From Streptantibioticus_C sp963761325 (GTDB taxonomy: Bacteria; Actinomycetota; Actinomycetes; Streptomycetales; Streptomycetaceae): DNA of 64,000 nt. Shown here piece after piece: positions 17,709-25,826 of this stretch. Location: the NCBI GenBank assembly GCA_963761325.1, contig CAVXGZ010000002.1, positions 1 through 64,000 of the forward strand, in the 5' to 3' direction. A model generated the notes under the pieces. It made no database searches. It was not told the origin of the DNA and was given only the letters and a program-made list of their open reading frames with translations. Position numbers and translations under genes: made by a program. Position 1 is the first letter of the stretch, and every line of letters begins with the position of its first letter.

Positions 17709-18284
17709 ATGTCGGAGACGTTGCAGCAGTGGCAACTCGAAAAGCTGATGAAGCGCCCGGGCGGGAAGTCCCTGGTGCTCGGTGTGGCGGGTCGGGTGGT
17801 GATGGCCGTGGTGCTGTTCGCCTTGTGCTGGGTGGCGGTGGGGTGGGCCCGGGCGGAGGCGGGGACACCGGAGGGCTACTTCCATGTCTCCTCACGTTGT
17901 ACGCGAGGTTGGTCCGACGAGGACTACGGGTGCTCGGGATCGCTGAGGACGTCACCCGGGGGCCACCTCCTGACGCGTTACACGTCGCTCTTCGGCGTCG
18001 ATCATGCCGTGGGCTCGACGATCGCGGTGCGCTACGACCCTCAGTTCGACCTCACCACCGACACGTCGATGGCGCCGTGGCTGGCGGGCCGGGACGGGCT
18101 GATCGCGGTCTCGCTCGGCGTCGGCGGCCTGATGGCGCTGGTGAACGTCGTACGCAGGATCCGGCCCGACCTGTCCTGGCTCCGGCCGATGACCAAGAAG
18201 TGGGGCTGGCTCTGCGGCACCGGCAGTTCGATCATCGGCCTCTGCGCGGTCGCCAGCCTGGTGTGCGCACTGGTCGCCTACTGA
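17709..18284 (+). CDS. Predicted membrane protein, function unknown
   Basis: 191 aa, ATG 17709 behind GGTGGGGGA. A cytoplasmic head (SETLQQWQLEKLMKRPGG) is followed by TM1 (about 24-47), an extracytoplasmic loop with two Cys (SSRCTRGWSDEDYGCSGS) that could form a disulfide, then two more helices (about 135-153 and 172-190). The loop resembles small actinobacterial membrane proteins without assigned role. It stands alone and is convergent with the racemase-like gene. Confidence 0.6.
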   Translation: MSETLQQWQLEKLMKRPGGKSLVLGVAGRVVMAVVLFALCWVAVGWARAEAGTPEGYFHVSSRCTRGWSDEDYGCSGSLRTSPGGHLLTRYTSLFGVDHAVGSTIAVRYDPQFDLTTDTSMAPWLAGRDGLIAVSLGVGGLMALVNVVRRIRPDLSWLRPMTKKWGWLCGTGSSIIGLCAVASLVCALVAY

Positions 18285-18329
18285 CGGGCGCCGTGCCCGG
18301 CGGCGCGCACCGTGACGTGCGGCCGGCGC

Positions 18330-18995
18330 TCAGGTCAGCGCGGCCAGTTGGCGGGCCCCTGCGACCGGCGAGGTGAGGACCGGGACGGTGAGCGTGCCGG
18401 TCGGCAACGGGGCCAGGGCGCTGGCCATGGACGCCTGCGCGAGGACCAGCACGTCGCACCCCGGGGCGAGCCGGACCGCCTCCTCGGCGATGATGCGGTC
18501 GTGGGCGGGCTGGTCGCCGGCCACCCGGGCCTCGTAGGCGCCGGGGCACACCGACGCCGTCACGTCCACGGAGGCGCCGGTCTCGGCCGCGACCTGGCGG
18601 ACGAGGTCGGCGGTCGGCTCCAGGGTGGCCCGCAGCGTGGCCAGGACCGCGATGCGGTGCCCGGTCGCCACCGCGTCGCGCGCCATGGGCTCGTCGATGC
18701 GCAGCAGCGGGATGCCGGCCAGCGGGCGGGCGAGCTCGACCGCGCGGCCGACGGAGGGGCAGGTGACCAGGACGGCCTGCGCGCCGGCCTGTTCGGCGAG
18801 GGTGGCGTAGGCGGCGACCCGGCGGACCGTGACCGGTACCAGGCCGTGCACCACGGTGTCGCCGAGCAGGCTCTCGTCCACCACGTGGTACGGGTCCACC
18901 TCGGGTGCCTCGCGGGCGATGAGCGGTCCGAAGACGGCGGGCAGGGCGGCGGAGGTGTGCAGGACGCAGACGCGGCGGGTGCCGGCGGTGGGCAT
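18330..18995 (-). CDS. Asp/Glu racemase-superfamily protein
   Basis: 221 aa from ATG 18995. It has the two-cysteine layout of the aspartate/glutamate/hydantoin racemase superfamily: LVTCPSVGRAVE (about 79-90) and ASVCPGAYEARV (about 152-163), plus the N-terminal VCVLHTSAAL and the C-terminal VLAQASMASA. Such enzymes invert amino acid alpha-carbons using two Cys thiols, without PLP. It lies 260 bp downstream of the amino acid:carrier ligase on the same strand, so it may supply a D- or beta-type amino acid to the cluster or may simply flank it. Confidence 0.75.
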   Translation of the reverse strand: MPTAGTRRVCVLHTSAALPAVFGPLIAREAPEVDPYHVVDESLLGDTVVHGLVPVTVRRVAAYATLAEQAGAQAVLVTCPSVGRAVELARPLAGIPLLRIDEPMARDAVATGHRIAVLATLRATLEPTADLVRQVAAETGASVDVTASVCPGAYEARVAGDQPAHDRIIAEEAVRLAPGCDVLVLAQASMASALAPLPTGTLTVPVLTSPVAGARQLAALT

Positions 18996-19254
18996 CACGC
19001 GGCACCCCCGGTGAGGCCGGGAGCGGTCGCCCAGCGAACCGGCGCGGGCCGGGTCGAAATGGTGGTCACGGTGCGGGCTCCTCATCGGTGGCAGGCGCGA
19101 AGCGCTGGTCGGACGCTCGCACGCCTGCCCCGGGAAGCCGGTTCGACACCGTAAGGAGGTTCACAACGCCGAACGCGCGCGAGCGGCACGGGTGCTCGGC
19201 GCGGGGCGGATGCCGGGAACGAACCCGGTCACGGTCGCAGCGGATGCCGGGCGT

Positions 19255-20448
19255 TCACCGCAGAGCCTCCCGCACCTCGGCGGGCCAGTTGTCGGGATCG
19301 GGTCCGTGCTGGCAGAACAACGCGTAGCCGATCCGCTCGAGTCCGACGCCGACACACGCCGAGTGCGCCGGTGTGCCGTCGGGCAGGCTGATCCGGAAGG
19401 GAGCGCCGAAGGTCGTTCCGTGCAGGTTGAACGAGCCTGCCGCGATGGTCCTGCCGGGCTCGACGGGAACCCGCAGCTCGTACTTCGTCCTGGTCAGGCG
19501 CTGGGCCAGCAGCCGCTGCGGGGTGGTGTCGCTGCCGAAGAAGGGGTCGTTGGCCACCTCGACGCTCGCAGCGAGCCCCCAGTCGGTGGCCAGATCACCG
19601 ACGGCGTCCATCAGCGTTTGACGCTGTCGTGCCACCGTGGCGGCGTCACCGAAGAAGATGATCTCACGAATGGTGAAGTCCCACAGCCGCTCCAACGAGC
19701 GCGCGTAGGACGACTCGAAGCGGAAGCACTTGCCCCGCGCGGTGACCACCGCGTGGTCGTCCGGCAACGGCGCCCCGCGCAACTGGTGGTAGGTGTGGAA
19801 GCACACGGTCGGCGGCAGGCAGTACCCGGAGTGCGTCGTGTGCTCCCCCAGGTGCGCGGCGAGCGCGTCCGGGGTGGCCGCGCGGTCGGGGAGGCCGGCG
19901 AGGAACGCGTCGTAGGTGTCGGTGTCCGCGTGCAGCCGCCCGGCGCTGAACAGGTACTGCGGGAACGCCTGGAGATAGCCGCCCGTGTGCAGGGACCGGG
20001 TGGATATCAGGGTGGGGTAGTGGTATTCGACGGCGCCCAACCCCATGGCGAGGCCCCTCACCCGGCGGTCGACCGCCTCCAGCACCCCGGCCACGGTCTC
20101 GCCCAGGGCGACCAGCCCGGGGCCCATGTCCTTCACGGCGCCCGCCGCTTCGAGCCGTTCGTAGGTGCCCGGCGTCGTGCGGTCGGGATGCGGGGAGGTC
20201 CACACGACCTCGCCCGCCTTCATCCGCTGCGGTGCCACCTCCCGTTCGGTGATCAGATTGACCTTGCGGGTGAGTTCGGCCGGATCCGTGTCGTCCGCCG
20301 TGGTCACGTTCAGACCGACGATCTGGTCCTGGTCCGTGATCAGCTCGAACGATTCGATGGCCTCCGAGGCGTAGTGGACGCGGGACGCGAGCTCGCCGCC
20401 GCGGGCGAGCGGAACCTTGGCTGCGAGGGGGATGCGATAGGCCGGCAC
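19255..20448 (-). CDS. Class II aaRS-like amino acid:carrier-protein ligase
   Basis: 397 aa from a GTG (20448) preceded by GAAGGAG. The C-terminal two thirds is a class II synthetase core: motif 2 CFRFESSYARSLERLWDFTI and motif 3 SACVGVGLERIGYALF. Candidate zinc ligands are the Cys in GYCLPPTVCFHTYHQLRG, the Glu of FRFE and the Cys of SACVGVG, as in the SerRS-like amino acid:[carrier protein] ligases. There is no SerRS tRNA-binding coiled-coil arm. Those enzymes adenylate a small amino acid and move it to a phosphopantetheine thiol rather than tRNA (family knowledge). Carrier proteins lie upstream at 22865-23588. The amino acid used here is not predictable. Confidence 0.8.
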   Translation of the reverse strand: MPAYRIPLAAKVPLARGGELASRVHYASEAIESFELITDQDQIVGLNVTTADDTDPAELTRKVNLITEREVAPQRMKAGEVVWTSPHPDRTTPGTYERLEAAGAVKDMGPGLVALGETVAGVLEAVDRRVRGLAMGLGAVEYHYPTLISTRSLHTGGYLQAFPQYLFSAGRLHADTDTYDAFLAGLPDRAATPDALAAHLGEHTTHSGYCLPPTVCFHTYHQLRGAPLPDDHAVVTARGKCFRFESSYARSLERLWDFTIREIIFFGDAATVARQRQTLMDAVGDLATDWGLAASVEVANDPFFGSDTTPQRLLAQRLTRTKYELRVPVEPGRTIAAGSFNLHGTTFGAPFRISLPDGTPAHSACVGVGLERIGYALFCQHGPDPDNWPAEVREALR

Positions 20449-20948
20449 GGCTCTCCTTCGGACGGGGCGGATACGCGCTGACGAGCTTCGGGCCGACGCG
20501 GATGCGCGCCGGCCGCTCGCCCACCGGGCCGGAAGGCTGCTCCGGTCGACCAGGTGGCGGGGGTGGCGAAGCCGGACATGCCGTCGCCGAACGAGACGAG
20601 GAGTTCGGGCTCCCGACGCGTCAGCGGCTGGAGAACGGCGAGAGGACCGGGGCCGGGCGCCGCGAGGTCCGTGTCGGCGTGGACGTCGGACCGATGCGGG
20701 GGCGGTGGCGTGGCGGACCTCCCGGCGGACGGAACCTCCGGTGCGACGATCGCTTTCCGTTCGATCCGACAAGCGCACGCCGGGGGACGCAACCTATGCT
20801 GATCACCTGACAGGGCCGGACATCGAAGGGGCGCCGGCCCTGCGGCGGGAGTCTTCACGCGGGTGATCCGGCGCGGAGTGCGGGGCCACGACCCGGCCCG
20901 GCGGATCGCGCCCCGGCCCGACGCCACCACGAACACGGACACCGCCGC
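20449..20948. other. Divergent control region of the biosynthetic cluster
   Basis: 500 bp between the leftward amino acid ligase and the rightward phosphopantetheinyl transferase, presumably with promoters for both. TATGCT at 20793 is a plausible -10 for the plus strand, without a clear -35. On the minus strand an open frame with good third-position GC reads ELLVSFGDGMSGFATPATW around 20590-20540 but has no start codon, so I do not call a gene. Confidence 0.4.
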
Positions 20949-21596
20949 ATGATCGAGTCCATCCTGCCCGCCGCCGTGCGCGCCGTCGAGTCCTTCACCC
21001 ATCGGGAGGACGTCACCCTGTCCCCGCGGGAAGAGGCGCTCGTCGCCGGGGCCGCCCCGAGGCGGCGCGCCGAGTTCACCACCGTCCGCGCCTGCGCCCA
21101 CGAGGCGCTTGCCGCGCTCGGCCGGGCGCCGGTGCCGCTGCTCCCGGACGAGCGGGGCGCTCCGGGCTGGCCGCCGGGGGTCGTCGGCAGCATGACGCAC
21201 TGCGTGGGCTATTGCGCCGCCGCGGTGGGCCACGCCCAGGAGATCACCGCGCTCGGCATCGACGCCGAGCCCAACCTGCCGGTCCCGCAAGGGGTGTTGA
21301 AGGTCATCGCCCGCCCCGAGGAACGCGCAGCCCTGGCCGAACTGCCGGCCGAGGCGGGCGGACCGGCGTGGGACCGCCTGCTGTTCAGCGCCAAGGAGTC
21401 GGTGTACAAGGCCTGGTACCCGGTCACCCGACGCTGGCTGGACTTCCAGGGGGCGTCCCTCGAACTCGCCCCGGACGGGACGTTCACCGCCCGCGTCCTC
21501 GTCCCCGCGCCGCCCGAACTCGCCTGTGTGCGGGGGCGTTGGGCCGCCGACAGCGGCCACGTGATCACGGCCGTCGTCGTGGAGAGCCCTCGGTGA
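20949..21596 (+). CDS. 4'-phosphopantetheinyl transferase (Sfp/EntD type)
   Basis: 215 aa from ATG 20949. It shows the EntD/Sfp signature: VVGSMTHCVGYCAAAV (about 79-94), the Mg-binding GIDAEPN (about 104-110) and LLFSAKESVYKAWYP (about 146-160). It moves the phosphopantetheine arm of CoA onto a conserved Ser of carrier proteins, so it can activate the three separate carriers encoded nearby (22865, 23331, 27181). It diverges from the amino acid:carrier ligase. Confidence 0.92.
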   Translation: MIESILPAAVRAVESFTHREDVTLSPREEALVAGAAPRRRAEFTTVRACAHEALAALGRAPVPLLPDERGAPGWPPGVVGSMTHCVGYCAAAVGHAQEITALGIDAEPNLPVPQGVLKVIARPEERAALAELPAEAGGPAWDRLLFSAKESVYKAWYPVTRRWLDFQGASLELAPDGTFTARVLVPAPPELACVRGRWAADSGHVITAVVVESPR

Positions 21597-21672
21597 GCGA
21601 GGGCGTTCCGCGTCCGCCGAACTCCACGACGCCGTCCTCGCGTGACCGTCCGGCACGGTGCCCGGCGTCCTT

Positions 21673-21930
21673 TCAGACACCGCTGGTCGCCGTCGCCGGG
21701 TCGCGTTCCGGGAAACGCGTGTCGAGCAGCGAGAGCGGGGGCGCGGCCTTGACGGCGGTCTCCTCGAACTCCGCGGCCGGGTCGGACACGGCCACGATCC
21801 GCGTGATACCGGGGACTGCAGCGGTGTGCTCCGGGTCCCCGGTGAGTCGGCCGGCGCGTTCGCTCCGGTTGGCCGGGCCCCGTACCCGCCGCGGACCCCG
21901 CTGCGGACGGTCGGGGCGGGGCTCGCTCAC
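21673..21930 (-). CDS. 85-aa protein coupled to the transglutaminase-like gene, unknown
   Basis: The GTG at 21930 shares GTGA with the stop of the transglutaminase-like gene. The first 45 residues are Arg/Pro-rich and polar (SEPRPDRPQRGPRRVRG). The rest is more ordinary: TRIVAVSDPAAEFEETAVKA, then PLSLLDTRFPERD and a Thr/Ala tail. No family recognised. It could be a small accessory or scaffold protein, or conceivably a substrate peptide. It is the last gene of the leftward carrier/transglutaminase run; the amino acid ligase lies beyond the control region. Confidence 0.5.
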   Translation of the reverse strand: MSEPRPDRPQRGPRRVRGPANRSERAGRLTGDPEHTAAVPGITRIVAVSDPAAEFEETAVKAAPPLSLLDTRFPERDPATATSGV

Positions 21931-22868
21931 GAGGACTCCTGCGCGGGGCCGGCCGTGCTCGGGACGCCGTCGGCCAGCGGCCGGCGCCGGGTGAGCACGG
22001 ACACCCGCGCGGGACGTTCCGCGTCCTGGATGAGCGGCAGCCAGTCCTCGGTGACGCGGAGGAAGGCCGCGTTCAGCACCGCGGCGGCCGGGACTTCGCC
22101 GGGTGCCAGCACCTCCCACCGCACCAGGCTGTTGATCAGGTGGGGGTCGAAGGCGGTCCACACCCCGTCGAGTCGGACCTCGGGCCAGAAGTGCGGCAGT
22201 GAGTAGGGGCTGGACAGCAGCAGCCCGAAGCTGCGTCGAGCCTCCCACCCCTCCTCGGCCGCCCGCCGGGCCAGGAACCCGGAGGCCAACTCGCAGTCGG
22301 CGAGCGAGGTATCCGCGAGGAAGGAGAGGTCGCCGTACAGGGCCTCGGGCAGGATGTGGAAATGGAACCCGGACACCTCGGCGAAGAGCCGCCGCAGTTC
22401 CTGAGGAGCCTCACCGGGGCCTGCGGTGTCCTTGACCTCGCGGCTCAGCGTGAACTTCCGAGCCGTGGAGTCCGGACCCACCCCGAGGGCCAGCACTTGC
22501 GCGGGCAGGCGGAAGTCGCACTCGTGGCCGGGCATCGCGGAATCGCATTCCGCGACGACTTCGAGGTCGTAGCGGACCGGCCGGTTCTCCACCACCGCAC
22601 GGATCACGTCGGGCCACCGTCGCATGGCGAGATAGCGAGGCGAGGGCAGACGCAGGGCGAGGGAGACGTTCTCCAGGTCCAGTTTGTCGAAGTACCGCTC
22701 ACCGCCGGATGAGCGGTGCGGGAATCCCAGGTCGAGCAGATCGGAGAGGATCGGCGCACCGATCCGGTGGATCTTCGCGACGGCCGAGGCGTCCTGGTCG
22801 AAGACCCGGTGCCGGTCGGGAACCCGCCGTACTCTTTCCGCGATACCCCGGAGCGCTTCAGGGTTCAC
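21927..22868 (-). CDS. Transglutaminase-like amide-forming enzyme
   Basis: 313 aa from GTG 22868, overlapping the carrier-protein stop (GTGA). The papain-like triad is visible near the middle: SLADCELASGFLARRAAEEG (Cys about 189), SPYSLPHFWPEVRLDG (His about 221) and WTAFDPHLIN (Asp about 236). Bacterial transglutaminase-fold proteins in antibiotic clusters, AdmF of andrimid being the best known, condense two carrier-bound acyl/aminoacyl groups into an amide. Its position directly after a carrier protein gene and with an amino acid:carrier ligase makes that role likely here; an ordinary protease role is the alternative. Confidence 0.75.
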   Translation of the reverse strand: MNPEALRGIAERVRRVPDRHRVFDQDASAVAKIHRIGAPILSDLLDLGFPHRSSGGERYFDKLDLENVSLALRLPSPRYLAMRRWPDVIRAVVENRPVRYDLEVVAECDSAMPGHECDFRLPAQVLALGVGPDSTARKFTLSREVKDTAGPGEAPQELRRLFAEVSGFHFHILPEALYGDLSFLADTSLADCELASGFLARRAAEEGWEARRSFGLLLSSPYSLPHFWPEVRLDGVWTAFDPHLINSLVRWEVLAPGEVPAAAVLNAAFLRVTEDWLPLIQDAERPARVSVLTRRRPLADGVPSTAGPAQESS

Positions 22869-23140
22869 TTGGGTTCCTCCATGAGACCGGAGACCACCGT
22901 CCAGAGAGAACCGGGTGAGGCGAAGATCTCGAAGGAGAGGATCTCGTCGGGGATCATCACCCCGAAGACGTCCTCGATCGTCACCAGGAGCCGGACGACG
23001 GTGAGCGAGTCGATGCCGAACGCCGCGAGATCACTGTCCTCTCGCAGGGTGACGTCCGGGGGGAGTTGGCCGTCCAGGCACTGCCGCAGCACGGCCTCGA
23101 ACTCGGGGTCCAGCGCGGTGGCCGCGGGGTGCTCAGACAC
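22865..23140 (-). CDS. Acyl/aminoacyl carrier protein A
   Basis: 91 aa from GTG 23140. It is a phosphopantetheine-binding four-helix protein: DPEFEAVLRQCLDG, then the attachment motif LAAFGIDSLTVVRLLVTIED (Ser about 45), then FGVMIPDEIL. The serine is intact, so it can be primed by the 20949 transferase. It is coupled by 4 nt to the transglutaminase-like gene, which probably uses it as donor or acceptor. Confidence 0.88.
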   Translation of the reverse strand: MSEHPAATALDPEFEAVLRQCLDGQLPPDVTLREDSDLAAFGIDSLTVVRLLVTIEDVFGVMIPDEILSFEIFASPGSLWTVVSGLMEEPK

Positions 23141-23330
23141 CGGCGATCTCCCCGCTGCTCCGGAACTTCCCGAGTATCGTGGCCGGTTCGGGCGCGCGAT
23201 GAGCGGTCGCCGGGATCATCGGGACGGCATGAACTGCGAGTGCGTCATCCGGGGGCACGTGATTCTCCCTTTGAAGTGCGGAACGTCCTTACCTGTGGTG
23301 ATCAGGGGGTGGCTTCAACCCGCGCTTCGC

Positions 23331-23588
23331 TCAGTCGGTTGCGGCGAAGCGTTCCGGGCTGATGCCGGCGAGGTATCGGTGCACGGCTCGCGCCGAGTTC
23401 AGCGTCTCAAGGACCTCCTGGCCGGGCTGCTCCAGGTCGAAGTCGAAGCGCGTTTCGAGCAGATGCTGGAGCCAGACGAAGCTGAAGGAATCGATGACGA
23501 TCTTCGTGTCGTACTCGATCGGGCTCTCGATCATCTGCAGGGCCGTGCACTCGGCGACGATCGCGGTCATTTCCTCGCTCGTTAGCAT
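23331..23588 (-). CDS. Acyl/aminoacyl carrier protein B
   Basis: 85 aa, ATG 23588 (MLTSEEMTAIVAECTALQ). The attachment site reads KIVIDSFSFVWLQHLLETRF with Ser at about 34. This V(I/L)DSxSxxWLQHLLE motif resembles carrier C at 27181 (LVLDSYTAIWIQHLLEERH) more than carrier A, so B and C probably share a partner enzyme. It is separated from carrier A by 190 bp of non-coding sequence and follows the glycosyltransferase gene. Confidence 0.85.
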   Translation of the reverse strand: MLTSEEMTAIVAECTALQMIESPIEYDTKIVIDSFSFVWLQHLLETRFDFDLEQPGQEVLETLNSARAVHRYLAGISPERFAATD

Positions 23589-23690
23589 TACTTCTTCACG
23601 CCCCCGTCTTCGCATTGAACCGTCGCTGGACAACGACGTCAGTCTTCGCGTCAACCCCGGCCAGGCGATGGGTGCCGAACCGGAAGACCG

Positions 23691-24746
23691 TTACGCAGGA
23701 GGCCGCTTCAGATCTCCGTCGGCGGGCCTCAGGCCGGTGAACAACATGCTCGGACGGCGAAGTTCGAGCGCCGCCACGAAACCGCCGAGGTCGAACATCA
23801 AGTCGATCGACGCGCACGCGACGCGTTCGGCGGCGGTGCCGGCGGACCGGTCGTCACCTCGCAGCCGGCGGGCGCGCATGCCCACCAGGACGCCGAGGGA
23901 CAGCGGCCCCGCGAGCAGGCTTCGACCGCCGGTGCGGGGCGCCAGTGCCATGCCGACCGCGGTGGCCGCCGCTCCGACGGTGAAGGCGTTCACCGCCGGC
24001 CGACGGTGGCGGGGGTGGACGGTGCACACCCACTGTTCGGAGCGGCCGTAACTGTAGAGCCGGCGGGCCGCCGTGCCGAGGGAGTCGGTGATGTCGTGGT
24101 CGTGGACGACGACCGCCTCGGCGTCGCACACGATCGCGTATCCGGCGTCGGACATCTTGAGGCCGAGGTCGCAGTCCTCGCCGCCCACCATGTCGAGGCT
24201 TTCGGAGGGGAAGCCGCCGACCTCTTCGAACACCTCTCGGCGCACCGCGAGGTTCGTGGTCGTCGCCCAGGCGACCGTCGCGCACCGGGAAGGGCGCTCC
24301 AGGTCGTCGTTGATCAACTTCGACCAGCGCATGATGCGGTTCGCCGGCGTTCGGCCGTACTCCACGAAGGTCGGGCCCGCGACGCCCCCGACGGAGGCGT
24401 GGGCGCTTCGCAGGGTCTTGATATGACGTTCGAAGATGTCCGGTGGCACCCGGCAGTCGGAGTCCGTGAACAGGATCAGGTCGTAGGTGGCCCGTTCGAC
24501 GCCCAGATTGCGTTTGGCGCCGACGTGCCGGGAACCGGTGACGTAACGGGCGCCGAACTCACGGCAGTTCGCCTGATGGCCGGCGGCGTCGGCCGGATCC
24601 GAGTCGTCGACGACGATGACCTCCGCCGGCTCCGGACTGCGGTCCATGGCGACGCGGAGTGAGGCCAGTTGCGCACGCATCAGCGCCACGCGGCCCTTGA
24701 CCGGAACGACGACGGACATCCCGTGCTGTAACGCTGCCGTGGACAC
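23691..24746 (-). CDS. Family 2 glycosyltransferase
   Basis: 351 aa from GTG 24746, preferred because GGGAGG lies just upstream; ATG 24719 starts at MSVVVPVKGR. GT-A fold with VIVVDDSDP, the metal site FTDSDCRVPP (about 105), and the acceptor motif GGEDCDLGLKM (about 195). A C-terminal hydrophobic stretch (AFTVGAAATAVGMALAP) and a later one suggest membrane attachment. It is the first gene of the leftward arm of the cluster. It may glycosylate the product, but a cell-envelope role cannot be excluded. Confidence 0.82.
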   Translation of the reverse strand: MSTAALQHGMSVVVPVKGRVALMRAQLASLRVAMDRSPEPAEVIVVDDSDPADAAGHQANCREFGARYVTGSRHVGAKRNLGVERATYDLILFTDSDCRVPPDIFERHIKTLRSAHASVGGVAGPTFVEYGRTPANRIMRWSKLINDDLERPSRCATVAWATTTNLAVRREVFEEVGGFPSESLDMVGGEDCDLGLKMSDAGYAIVCDAEAVVVHDHDITDSLGTAARRLYSYGRSEQWVCTVHPRHRRPAVNAFTVGAAATAVGMALAPRTGGRSLLAGPLSLGVLVGMRARRLRGDDRSAGTAAERVACASIDLMFDLGGFVAALELRRPSMLFTGLRPADGDLKRPPA

Positions 24747-25826
24747 GCACCCTCCCAGGGCCGATGCGATTCGGACGGCCGACGGGCGGCCGAGTAAGAC
24801 TCCACTCCCACTACAGGGATCAGGCATGCTGCCGTCGCAGACGGGGTCGTCGAAAGTGTCATGGCCGGGGTGAGAACTCCATGATCGCCTCAGCGGTTCA
24901 ACCCGCTGCGAGCCTCTCCACGGAGGTCGATCACCCGGCATAACCTCAGTTCAAGCCCTGCCTGTCGAACACGCAATGGCCGCTCGCATCGCTGCCCCTC
25001 CGCTGAGGTTCTCGGAACGCATACTGTTGGCGAGCGTGATTCCACGCGGTGACGGTACACGCGTTTGCACGATCATGAAAGAGTTCTTCCCGGATGTGGG
25101 TTGCCACTTCTCCACTCAGGGCTTCGGCCTACGTGTGACGCCCGGTTCGTGGCGATCTGCCATCTCGGCGGTGTTTTCGGAAGGTGACAGGCGCGGCTTC
25201 CAGGACCATGTAATTCTCTGCGTCCCGTAATCCAAGTGGAAAACATGTTTACCGGCGCGGCACCTCTGATCCCGGGGCCCGCCAGGACTTCCGGATCAAG
25301 CGCCGGCGCACCGGAACGCGAGACCGGCAAGGCCACCGGCAAACCCATCGGCAAGAGGTTCACGCCGTCGCCGGCCTCGCCGGCGGGCAGGCTGGCCCGG
25401 CCCGGTCCGCGGACGCCGCCGCGGACCGGCAACCCCCCTCCGGAGCTGCCACCTGGGATGATCTCGCGATCGGAACCCTGCGCCCGTCCGGAGCGAGGAG
25501 CATCGCGGCCGGCCTCCGCCGCAGCACACGCGACCCGCGCCACCCCCTCGCGCTCCTCGGCCCCGGTGATCACGAACCGGACGTCACACGACTGATCGAA
25601 GCCCTGAACCTGTAGCGAGGATTGAGGGGCGCTGGAGAAGTCAATTGAACGGGTTGTCGCGGCGAGATCCAATGGGGTAGCTTCCGAGCCCGTGACCCTC
25701 CGCCGACTTTTGTCGGAGAAGACGTCGCCGACGCCGCGTTGCTCGATTCCCATGGGATGGCGCGACTCCTTCATGATCATCGAATTGGCCGATCGGGTGG
25801 GGGACGAAAATGGGTGAATTCGCGAT
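24747..25826. other. 1.1-kb divergent intergenic region inside the cluster
   Basis: It lies between the leftward glycosyltransferase arm and the rightward ligase arm and should contain both promoters. I find no recognisable gene. Frames at 24976-25230 and 25236-25595 match nothing I know and lack good start contexts. One frame ends WDDLAIGTLRPSGARSI...LIEALNL at a TAG (25613-25615) and looks protein-like over about 55 codons but has no start, so it may be a gene remnant. The base composition is less GC-rich than the flanks at 24950-25240 and 25610-25860. Confidence 0.45.

Noticed and set aside
20540..20700. Peptide-like minus-strand frame containing ELLVSFGDGMSGFATPATW
   Set aside because: Good third-position GC but no start codon or ribosome binding site, and it runs into the start of the amino acid ligase in another frame; kept only as a note in the spacer entry.
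24976..25230. 84-codon frame in the divergent spacer
   Set aside because: No recognised family, weak start context and base composition unlike neighbouring genes; described within the spacer entry instead.
25236..25595. 119-codon frame beginning MENMFTGAAPL
   Set aside because: Almost entirely Pro/Ser/Ala/Arg with no fold signature; likely out-of-frame reading.
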